NCBI RefSeq assembly: GCF_004798865.1
Contig: NW_025335761.1
Location: 20,424,502 to 20,488,501 of the forward strand
Source of the DNA: Varanus komodoensis
Lineage: Eukaryota; Chordata; Lepidosauria; Squamata; Varanidae
Direction: 5' to 3'
Length of the DNA stretch: 64,000 nucleotides
Each line of letters begins with the position of its first letter. The stretch's first letter is position 1. The position numbers and the translations under genes were made by a program. The notes beneath the pieces were generated by a model. That model ran no database searches, was not told where the DNA came from, and saw nothing but the letters and a program-made list of their open reading frames with translations. Shown piece after piece: positions 12,959 to 22,214 of this stretch.

Positions 12959-13458
12959 CTGTCTCATTTTCTGACACATATTCTTGACTGGGCACAAACC
13001 CATTTCCTTAAATCTCGTAAAATCCACAAGAGACAAACAGGACTGAGTGCTACTACATTCAGTGGAGCTGCCAGAACAAACACTTACAGTGGGCTGTGAT
13101 GTTCAGGCCACCAGCACTGTTAGCCCACAACCTCCATCTGGGGTCTACAATGCTTAAAGCACCATGAAGCTGGTTCCTTGGTATTTCATGTGCTCCATTA
13201 TTGACTCATCTTCAAGCACATGTGTGTCTATGTACAACACACTATGTGGGAAGAGGAAACTGAAATACTCTCAGAACATAAATGGATGAGGTTTTATATT
13301 TATCCTCCTTCCTTTGCTTTGCTTTATCACACACCCATGCCTTGTTATAATTCAACATTTGTGTCATACTCTGTTATTTGCCATAATACAAAGTGAAGCA
13401 TATTATGTGCAGAATTGCACAATCACACTGAGCACACCTTTTGAACCAGGAGCAGTGG
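12959..13458 (+). repeat. 500-bp direct duplication, copy B
   Basis: Second copy of the sequence at 9,677-10,194, with indels and many substitutions but the same order throughout. It may be an old tandem duplication or two members of an unlisted repeat family. Confidence 0.8.
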
Positions 13459-13889
13459 TTCAATCCACCCAATAACTAATGTTCACTGAGTAGATTACAA
13501 CACCCTTAAAAGTTTAAATGCTGGAGGACAGTTGGAATTATAAATTATATATTTAAATGTCTAAAAATCATAAGCAAACCTATTCACAAGATCTCCCATA
13601 TCACTTCTCATTTATTGAACACTCTTGTCAGTTTTACTAAAAGCTCATCCCAGCTTTCTCCATTCTGTTCAAAAAAAAAAAATTTTGAAAATATTTATTC
13701 CTTGTACCAAAAAGCACCTTTGTAACTATTTGGCCAAGAGCATAACAAGACACCATCATAAGAAATCTCCACTTTTCTGTGGTGGCAGATAAACAAACAA
13801 CATGCAAAATAACTTTCGTAACAGCTAGATTTCCTACTCCTATGCCAGGAGGTAGTTCACACTGTGTGTATAACAGACATTGATTTAGC

Positions 13890-14035
13890 TGCTTCTTGTG
13901 AGTTTGTATCTACCGTGGCTTGGCATTTTTTTAAACTGTTTTAATTCATTATTGTTGTTTTCTGACTATTTTATTGTAAACCACTTTTGAGGGTCCTCAG
14001 ACCAAAAGGCAGGACAAAAACACTTTAATAATAAA
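13890..14035 (+). repeat. L2-like LINE 3' tail
   Basis: TTTTATTGTAAACCACTTTTGAGGG-like sequence, then AAAGGCAGGACAAAAACA and an AATAATAAATA end: the usual 3' UTR layout of this LINE group. Diverged. Confidence 0.6.
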
Positions 14036-14327
14036 TATGCCTGTTTTTAATAAGGAACATAAAGCATGAAGTCACCAGCAATTGTAACATCTCTACAAAA
14101 GGAAGCAATTTAAAGATCCCATTTTTTAAAAGCACATTAAAAAAATCAAAAATGTAAGAATGTGATTTTATGAACTAAAGAGACCAAAGATCATACAACG
14201 ATTCTATTCTAATCACAACTGTTCTTTGAAAGCAATATATATATTACTCTGAGCTGTGGTATCTTGCATTCAGTTTATTTCAATTCCAGCATAAAGTAAG
14301 ATGGGGCTCAGTACAAGAATCCAATTT

Positions 14328-14425
14328 AAAGCATCTCAGCATCTCTGCCAGATGGCTGTCCAGTCTCTTCTTGAATACCTCCAGTGATAAAAGAACACAC
14401 CACCTCTCCCATCCCAGCAGTTTCC
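14328..14425 (-). repeat. CR1 LINE fragment
   Basis: GATGGCTGTCCAGTCTCTTC followed by TTGAATACCTCCAGTG and a CACCACCTC segment is the reverse of a standard CR1 3'-UTR region, also present at 35,600. Confidence 0.7.
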
Positions 14426-15362
14426 AAATATGTGTTGTTTCCCTTGGAAAAGACACTGTACCAGTTGCTCAAATGACTTGTCTATATATTAACCACTCTG
14501 TGAACACTCAACATGGTGACACAAGGGATTTTCTAAGAAAAACAGATTGCAGTTTGAACTCCTCCAGAACATAATCACAAGAAACAAGTTAAAAAGCGGC
14601 AGTAAACGGTATGAGAAACAGCTTGCTTTTTCTTTATAAAGTGACTTTATGTATATGAGCACCTGCCAAATTGCAGAACAGATTTACTGGCAAGAACATA
14701 TTATTGCAAAAATTGACAAAAGCATGCATGTTAATCTTTCCAAATACCTCCCAATCACCAGTCACACTCACAGCAAGAAGTGGTTTTAAAATTGATATCC
14801 TGAGTCAGAAATTATGTGGAGACTGAATACCTGCTGGTTAATGCTTAGAAAAAATGTATTTTAATCTAATATTAATCATAATGTTAAGAATACCACCAAT
14901 TCAAAATAGATAGTAAAGAAACAACGTCATAGTTTTAAGAAATCTGCTAGCAGCTGTTGTTTGGGTGTTAAGAGATTTACAAACCCTTAAATATTATTAT
15001 ATTTAGGAACAATAACATTGTTATTAGGAACAATAACAACAACAGTAATACCAGCCTCTACACTTCAGATACACAGAGGACTGTCACATGAAGCACTCTG
15101 ATGTATGTCAGTCTTGTAGATATGATGCACGGAACACGCATCCTAATATGTCATACAACTAGGAATGAGGGATCTGTAGATTTTGCTAACTCTGATCTGT
15201 TTCACATATTATCAGGTGTCTCTCATTCCATCATCTGCCCACTGATACAATGAGGTTTTTAGGGAGGATTTGGTTCCACTTGCTCATTGGCACTAATGCA
15301 AATTCGCATAAATCCCCCCAACTATTTCTAAACAAGTAATGATTTGCGACAAAGAACAACTA

Positions 15363-15432
15363 GCAGTAGTCCGTGAAAGCACAGACCATAATAAAGGTGT
15401 TAGTCTTTATGGTACTACAGGACTCCCTGTTC
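15363..15432 (+). repeat. unclassified repeat family R1, copy 2
   Basis: AGTCCGTGAAAGCACAGACC, AATAAAGGTGTTAGTCTTTA and GGTACTACAGGACTCC are the reverse order of the copy at 5,562-5,660. Confidence 0.5.
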
Positions 15433-17589
15433 CCACTAACAGAAAAACTGTACTTAGATGATAAAGCTTACATACAAGGAAAAGCTTCCAGTATTTTCCA
15501 GTTAACTCAAACCATTAAAAGGTGTTAGATGAACCTATTCATACACCTGTGCAACAAACAGTTTTTCAAGCCACATCTACACTGTAGCTTGTGCAGCTTC
15601 TAATACAAGAATACACACAATGACAAATTAAGCTCAGCTGGGCCTGCTAGTTAATTTTGGTATGTGTCTATACTATAAAGGAGGTAGACAGATATCAGCT
15701 AACAATCCAGTCATATACAAAGTAGGGCACACGTAAGACCACTGAAAACCATGAACTTCACACTACTTTTGTAATGAAGAGTCAAGTTAGTGCAAAATGT
15801 TAAGATAAAGCTAACAAAGCCATATTCTTTTATTGGAGATTTCACTAATAAGTTAAGTTTGACCATAGCCAGGGGTCTCAGACAGGTGCACACTTAGCTG
15901 GAGGAGATCACTACTGAAAGCTTCCTTGTCATAGCAGAGGAAACCTTCACTACCATTCTCTCTGCCACTGGTATTGTGAGAGCAGAAAGGAGGGAAAAAA
16001 GGAAATACCAGGAATAATCCATGTGTGGATCAAGAAAGGCAAGCCCCATGCATGGGAGAAACTAATAAAAGTTCATGATGTTGTTCTAAGCATGAAAATA
16101 AAACATGTAAACAGGTCAGTCATGGATAAGACTGGCAACAAAACCCTGCATCAAGGCATTTGAGGAAACTGTGTTTGTGATTACTGGAATTGCTGCCACT
16201 CATTCCTATGGCTGATTCCTGGTTTATCTTCATCCTTAGCATGTGTGTTGGCAACTGGTTATACTGAGAACAAACATTAAACAAACTGATTCAATGGCCT
16301 GTTTTACGTATTTCATTGTATTTCTGCTACTTGTGGGAAGAGACAAAGACAAGCAAAAGATACAACCTCCATGATCACTGGAATGATTATTCCTTGTCTC
16401 TAACCTCTCTAGTTGCAGAGATTTCATCAGTATATCGCATGCAACTTCAAGCCTCTCTGTAAAGCTTCCCCTCTGCACTATTACTAGGTTAATTTGCTTT
16501 TCAGGCAACAACACAAACAAACGTATTGAATTATGATCAGCAGATGAGCAATTCTGCTAAAAAAGTAACAGGGTTATAATACATATGTATACATATTTTC
16601 CTCATCTTAAAAGTCATGAGACTTAGAACTGGGCCTTTTTAAAAACTGAAAGCGGACCCTCATAAGATGTTGGCTTTATGCTCAGTACAGACTCTACACT
16701 TCAAAAGGAGCAATTGCACAACTGTAGCATACACCCACTCCTGTTTAAGCATCACAAGACCCAATGGACCATCTACTGCAGTCCCCGTGTTTTCTTGCAA
16801 GCACTGCCAAGTAATCATGCTAACGTGAAATGCTCAAGAATCATTAAGCTAATTGTTTTGTTGTTTCCCCTCTTCCCTTATCTCTGACATGTTGTGATTC
16901 TTTTAGACACCTAGTTTGTAAGACATGCTGAACCTGATGGGTTGGCATTAAGCTATTCAGAGGATTATAGGCATCCAATGAAGGGCAGGAGCAGCACAGA
17001 GCCAAGGATTGCCTCTGTACTTCTCATGCCCTTCAAAACACATAAGCAGCCAATTTCACCACAGCTGGGCTATTTCTGGCTTCTCTGCCCCCCAAAAGCT
17101 CCCCCCCCCATACACACGCCAGTTCTGAAGTCACACTTGCACCTCTAAAGCCACCCGCAATGGCAGAGGGAGGGTGCTCAATGGCTGGAATGCATTTCTG
17201 AAGCTGGAGCAGAGGCTCTGACCTATCCTATGGCCATCTAGACAGTGTTTAGATGGCTATGGGACTGCACCCTTCCATCTTTTATAGAAGCTCTCAAATG
17301 AGTGAGCTCTGTTCAAGCAGTCCACTGAAAGACTGGCAACAGTACTTGGGAATCTGTGCTTTGCCCTGTACTTGACTTATTTTTCCCAATGAGAGGTTGG
17401 GTTGAGTCCATTTCTTCAAATCAGAGCTGGATTATCCAATATAGTAACAAGGCTCTGATCTAGGGACCCTGATTTTCAGAATACAACGTTGCAGTTGTTT
17501 ACCAATTTGCCCCTAAAATTTTAAAGCAGCCCTTCACAGATGCCCAGTAAAGAAGATGGATTTAACAATGTCAGCTGAAGAAAAAGTGC

Positions 17590-17612
17590 TCGGTAAGGGG
17601 CGGCATAGAAAT

Positions 17613-17662
<50 letters not shown>
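17590..17662 (+). repeat. L2-like tail ending in AAT microsatellite
   Basis: GGGGCGGCATAGAAATGTAA runs directly into about 15 AAT/ATA units. LINE tails of this group end in short tandem repeats, so the array probably grew from the insertion tail. Confidence 0.75.
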
Positions 17663-18856
17663 TTCTTATCTAAACATATCCTTGCCCTACAAAGTTGGAC
17701 AAAAATGTTTATTAAGTGCTTCCTTTAAAAAGCATTTTTAAACAGTGGAACAATAGGTTATAATTCATATAATGAGTCTTGAACATTTCATGGTGGCATG
17801 ATTACTTGTCAATGTTTGCACAAAAACATTTGGTGTGCAGAAGAACGTTGAAGAGCTGCTGCTTGAACAAGTTTGAGTCAATAAAAGAAACCACATGTGA
17901 GAGGTTCACCATGCTATCCACTCACAAATGTCACAACCAGTCCTAGATTCTACCACTCCTGCAAGGTAGGACAACAGGCGAGATAATCACAGTTGCCCCG
18001 TGTCCTCTACCCTTTTTAATGCTCCCCAAGTTAATAAATCCTCAAATTATTATCTGGTCATCATCAGAGTCAGAAGGTAGCTTATGTGTACCTCTCAAAT
18101 GATATAGGTTGCTTTAGTATTCTCCCTCCTGGGAACTGGATACAAAATAAAAGAACAGAAGAGGTAATTTCTGTCTGTGAAACAACACAATGCAAAATCT
18201 ATGCCTCACAAAGGTCTTCCTCAAGCTGGAGAGCAACTATTTAAATCTTAGCTTACACACATGACTCCATCCGTATGTGGGGGAAGATGGGGTGAGGAGA
18301 GAAGGATTGCAGAAATCTAGGACACTGAAGATGTAAACATACATGAATATCATACACTGCACATTATGCTACATCTAACAGTAGGACTTAACACACGCTG
18401 GCCAACAGTTTTTTGCTTACATAAACTTCTTCAGAGAAATGTAAATAATCAGACTGACTTTTGTGTCCATCACAAATTATTCCTATCCAGAAGATATTTA
18501 TTTGTTTGTTTATTAGCTTTCTATCCAGCCTCATTAGCCTCAGCACCCCTTTGCTGCCTCGCGGGTATTCCTACTAATCCCTGCACTTTACACTTACACA
18601 ACACTTCCCTTAAGTATGCATACACTGTATGCATAATGTGGCACATGTGAAAATGAAGATACAGCTCTCCCCGTAAGCACTGAAAAGCTGCTGTCACGGC
18701 AAGTCAACGTGGAGAAAAATGAACAACCTTCTACACAGTGTTCACAATATTTTGCACCTGTGAGATGCTTTTCTTTAACTACCCAAAACATCGACTTTGC
18801 AGTAAGGCTGCCATAGATAAACAAGGCTGCTATACATGCTCAATGAACACATAATA

Positions 18857-18945
18857 CAGGCACACTTACCTGGAAGTAAGCCTTACCGAACACAGATATA
18901 AGTAGGCTTACTTCCACGTAGGCATGCGTCAGGCGGCGGTGTAAG
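18857..18945 (+). repeat. unclassified reptile repeat at CpG-island edge
   Basis: CACTTACCTGGAAGTAAGCC and GTAGGCTTACTTCCACGTAG form a loose palindrome around a GAACAC core, followed by GCATGCG. It resembles a motif common in reptile introns (ACTTACTTCTGAGTA). Related bits are at 1,035 and 25,650. It abuts the CpG island and lies less than 250 bases 3' of the ITPKA exon 1 donor. Confidence 0.45.
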
Positions 18946-20290
18946 CGGCGCAATCCCGCAGCGCGTGAAGGACCCTCGTCTCAGCCGACAGAAGGCAGCC
19001 GCCGGTTTATTAGTTCTGCCAAACTCGCCGCACTTTTTCGGAGAAGGGCCGCTCCGGCCGGCAGCGCAGAGCGCAAGCCTCTGCAGGCGGCATGTGGCCG
19101 AGACGCAGCCCGAGGCCGCCGCTCGGTGCGGCCGTGGCGAGCCGTACCTGGTGCGTCTCCTCGCCGTGCTCCAGATGCACGATGCCCTGGCTCCTGCCTT
19201 CCGTGTCGCTCAGCAGGTCATCCTCGGAGTCCTCGAAGGGCGACGACGAGCCGGTGGAGGAGAGCGACGACGTGGAGAGGCGCCGCGAGGACTGCAGCAA
19301 GTGCAGCGAGCTCTCCGTCGTCAGCCAAGCGCCGTCCGGCTCTGCGCGGGGGAGTCCGACGGGGCTGCGCTGCGCCTCCTGGCCGTCCTCCTCCGCAGTG
19401 ACGGTCAGCTGCGGGATGACCGGCTGCAGCACCCCGTTGCGCGGCCGGCAGCTCTTCTTGGCCGGCTCGGGCAGCTGCCCGCTCGTCGTCGCACAGCGAG
19501 CCTCGAAGAGCGAGCGCAGCTCCCCCACGCTCAGCCGCTTGGCCCGGCCCAGCTCCGGGCTGCCGTCGCGGGCTCCCCTGCGATCCATGGAGCGGGAGGA
19601 GACGGGAGCGAAGACGGAGCTGCTGGCGCCCGGCGCCTGTCGAAGAGCGCCGCGAAAACTGCGAGCCGAGGGGGCGCGGAGGAGGAGGAGGCGGCGGCGA
19701 GTCCGGTGCGGCGGCGGCGACAAGCTGCAGTTGCTGCCTCGCGGGGAAGCTCGAGCAGTCGCCTTCGCCGCCCGGCGAGCATGGCCAACTCGCGTCCCGT
19801 CAGGCGGACCCCAGCCTGCTCTGACTCATCCCTGGGGAGCCGCTCGGATTGCCCAACCGGCCCGCATCCCGCCCCATATGGCTTACTCGCGGCTCTCGCT
19901 CCACGCTGCCGCCAGGCCCCCGCAGGCAACGGGAGCGCTGGAGGCGGAGCCAGCGCCACAAGCGCCAGCCCCGCCCTCCGGCGCCCGCACGGGTGTTCCT
20001 CCTGTTTACTTTGGGCTGGCACCGCCCCCGCCGGCTCGCCCTCCCGCCTGGTTTCTCTTTCAATGAAACCTGCCCATTCCTCTTCGAACTAGACGGCGAA
20101 AGGGGCGGAGCGCAGCGCCGCTAGGCCAACCGCGAGCGCGCTCTCAGTGGCCCGCAACTTGCTGGCTCCGCCTTGTCGTAACCGCCTAGTACGGGACAAA
20201 GTTCAGCTCGTTTCGCGCCTAGTGTGACTTCGGCGCGGGGTGCGCTGCCGAGTGCGGAGCGCGCAGTGGCCTCCAAATGGCTTTCGGGTA
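18930..20290. promoter_or_regulatory. CpG island / ITPKA promoter region
   Basis: GC-rich DNA dense in CpG, the only such stretch in the window. It covers ITPKA exon 1 and about 700 bases upstream of its ATG. Upstream of the exon it holds a GC-box-like GGGGCGGAG near 20,102 and an E2F-like TTTCGCGC at 20,211-20,218. Long open frames on both strands here are a by-product of high GC. The transcription start cannot be fixed by reading. Confidence 0.8.
19148..19588 (-). CDS. ITPKA: ITPKA first coding exon
   Basis: ITPKA phosphorylates inositol 1,4,5-trisphosphate to the 1,3,4,5-tetrakisphosphate and bundles F-actin in neuronal dendritic spines. This exon of 147 codons runs from an ATG at 19,588 to a CACCAG|GTACGG donor at 19,148/19,147. 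Diagnostic segments shared with remembered human ITPKA are SVGELRSLFEARC (residues 20-32), VIPQLTVTAEE (57-67), RRLSTSSLSSTGSSS (102-116, with a basophilic-kinase RRLS site) and EDSEDDLLSD (119-128). The kinase domain is on later exons not found here. The start was chosen because it is the only ATG in the open frame ahead of the conserved core and has G at +4. The N-terminus is about 12 residues shorter than human, in the F-actin-binding part. The linker between the conserved blocks is diverged. The exon sits in a CpG island and is AT-poor unlike everything around it. Confidence 0.93.
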
Positions 20291-20331
20291 GGTACAGTCC
20301 AAACCATCCGGAGGGCACAAGGGGGTAGCGG

Positions 20332-20339
20332 TATAAAAG
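20332..20339 (+). promoter_or_regulatory. TATA-like box facing away from ITPKA
   Basis: TATAAAAG on the plus strand in a GC-rich setting at the edge of the CpG island. It would direct transcription rightward from about 20,365, opposite to ITPKA and into the Ty3/gypsy fossil. Function is unproven; chance cannot be excluded. Confidence 0.3.
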
Positions 20340-20379
20340 GACTGGCCCTAGGTGCACCGCGCTTGCTGGGACAAGCCAG

Positions 20380-21660
20380 GAAATGGCACAAGGACAACAG
20401 GGAACCCCACGCAGTAAACACCACGGAGCAGTGTACGTATTGTAGGGAGGTGTACAAGAGTGTCGCCCAGCATATGGAAAGAAATGTCACAACTGTGACA
20501 AGCTTGACAAGCGTTCAAGTGTCTATCAAAATCGGAAAAGCCCAAAGCTGGATGCTCACTAAATATGGAGAGGTGGTGGTGAATGTGAAGACATGGGTAG
20601 CTGATCCAATAGTAAACATACTACAGGAAAAGACAGCAGGATGGCATAGACAAGAGTGTGCAACTATATATATGGAGGGACTCAAGCATTATGATTTGAG
20701 TTCAACTATGGTGCCAGTTGCAACATTTTTGCCCTTGCTCTAGTGAAACCCAACATTCTCTTGGAAGAAACTAATCTTTTAAGAACCTATAATCACATTA
20801 CATCAAAATCAACCAGAAAGTGCTAACTCAACATATTTAGGCCAAAGACAAGGAATGTAGGCTAGAGTTTGTAGTTGTAGATTATAAGAAAGTTAGGGAT
20901 TACCTCTTCTTGGGATTTAAAGCAGTCCAGGCTAGCAAACTAATAAAGGTACAGTTTCAGAACATAATGACAGTGAATTGTGGATTGATGGAAAATTCAG
21001 ATAAAACTGGAAGCTAATAATCAAGAAAGGATTCAAAGGGAATTCAGGAAAATGTTTCAAGGAGCTAGATATGTCGATGGAGTTTACAAACACAGATAGT
21101 ACAAGTCTGAAACAAATTACCCTAAAGGAAAGTGGCAGTAGTTTTAATACAACCTCTGAAAGAATTGCTGCAATGTCATCAGTGGTGGGGAATTATTCAA
21201 CCCATAGAGAAAAGTAAAGACTGAGTGAATGAGCATTGCTTATTGAAAGCCATCGGGTGAAACTCAGGGTATACTTAAATAAATACATACACAAAGCACT
21301 GAGAGGTCATTTCCCATTTACCTGTCAAAAGCAAAGTCTCACTATTCTCTGTGATGACAAAAATGGATTCCATCATTTTGAACTGGATGAAAAATCTAGC
21401 TATTTGAGAACATTTGCTACACCCTTTGGAAGATGTCGCTAATTAAAAATGCCAATAGTCATATCCCCAGGGTATTTCAAAACACAGGCCTTGGATAGTC
21501 TGGAAAGAATTTGGGTAATCGCTGAAAAGTGTGCTAATAGCAGCTGATGACCTACAGCAAGAACAGTGTGATACATATTTGTGGCAAAAAGAGCATACTG
21601 ACGAGCATTCAATAGCAAAAGGTTAATATACTCACATGCCATTGGTAACAGCAGTTGCTG
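20380..21660 (+). mobile_element. Ty3/gypsy retrotransposon fossil (gag end and RT)
   Basis: An old LTR-retroelement copy in plus orientation. Its parts are a zinc-knuckle-like Cys/His cluster near 20,440-20,510 (end of gag) and reverse-transcriptase sequence near 21,250-21,600, recognised by ALRGHFPF and FATPFGR. The RT match is typical of vertebrate Ty3/gypsy elements. It is broken in many places and clearly ancient. No LTR or integrase was recognised. It begins where the CpG island upstream of ITPKA ends. Confidence 0.8.
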
Positions 21661-22214
21661 AACAAACTCTCAAAATCACCCAGACCATTTGAACCTACAA
21701 GCTGTTGTTCAAAAGCCCTGAATATCTAGGACAAGGTAGGGGCCATGGCCCCCACAGGCAATAAGGTGCCCCGAGACAAAATCCTTTGTGTCCATCAAGA
21801 CACTCTACTCCTCCCTAAGTTGATTTGAAAAATAGACTTAAGGGATTGCGTCATAGTGATGCCATCGGAATTTGCCCTGATTTTTTCTGAGCTGGTTACT
21901 TGTCCTTTCTGACAGCTATTTCATAGCTGTGCTCAGGACAGTTTCTCAAATTTCTCCATGTGCCATTGCCTAAGGGGCTGCCTACTGCCCACCTTGGTAC
22001 TACTTAACAAGGGTTCATTTGATCAAATGCGCTCTTGACACTGCTGCTGAAATGCCCGAATGCCCAGTTGTCTGTGTGACTGCAGCCACCTAAGCCTCAA
22101 CACAACTCCCTGCCTCATTGCGTTCTCGGAGTAGGTGCAGGGTCTGAGCTCGATCAGAGCCTCAGCCTGAGGGAAGGGATTACAAAGGCCTTTCCCTTTC
22201 CCCCCGTTATGATC
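21661..22214. other. no recognisable feature
   Basis: Ordinary sequence between the gypsy fossil and the LINE. It may include further eroded element sequence, but no part could be named. Confidence 0.5.

Larger units (their letters stand above)
1..19147 (-). other. ITPKA: presumed ITPKA intron 1 (partial)
   Basis: From the exon 1 donor at 19,147 to the window edge I looked for the conserved downstream ITPKA segments (HWQKIRTMVNLP, DCKMGVRTYLEEEL, WLIDFGKTTPLPDGQ) and found none. The stretch is AT-rich and filled with old repeats listed separately. If the gene is intact, intron 1 exceeds 19 kb. That is long compared with the compact mammalian gene. Gene-free parts without a named repeat are 76-900, 1,160-2,540, 5,660-6,990, 10,195-12,230, 14,425-17,590 and 17,663-18,860, where I see nothing beyond simple AT-rich sequence. 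Confidence 0.6.

Noticed and set aside
13670-13685. A-run and other poly-A/T tracts as retrocopy tails
   Set aside because: No retrocopied coding sequence or target duplications next to them.
18965-20092. 375-codon plus-strand frame, with a second of 324 codons at 19,092-20,066
   Set aside because: Antisense to ITPKA exon 1 in a CpG island where stops are rare. Composition is Arg/Ala/Pro-rich and matches no protein; the minus strand carries the conserved ITPKA blocks.
20240-20743. 167-codon plus-strand frame as a host gene
   Set aside because: It begins in the CpG island and runs into the decayed gypsy gag region; it is part of a fossil, not a host gene.
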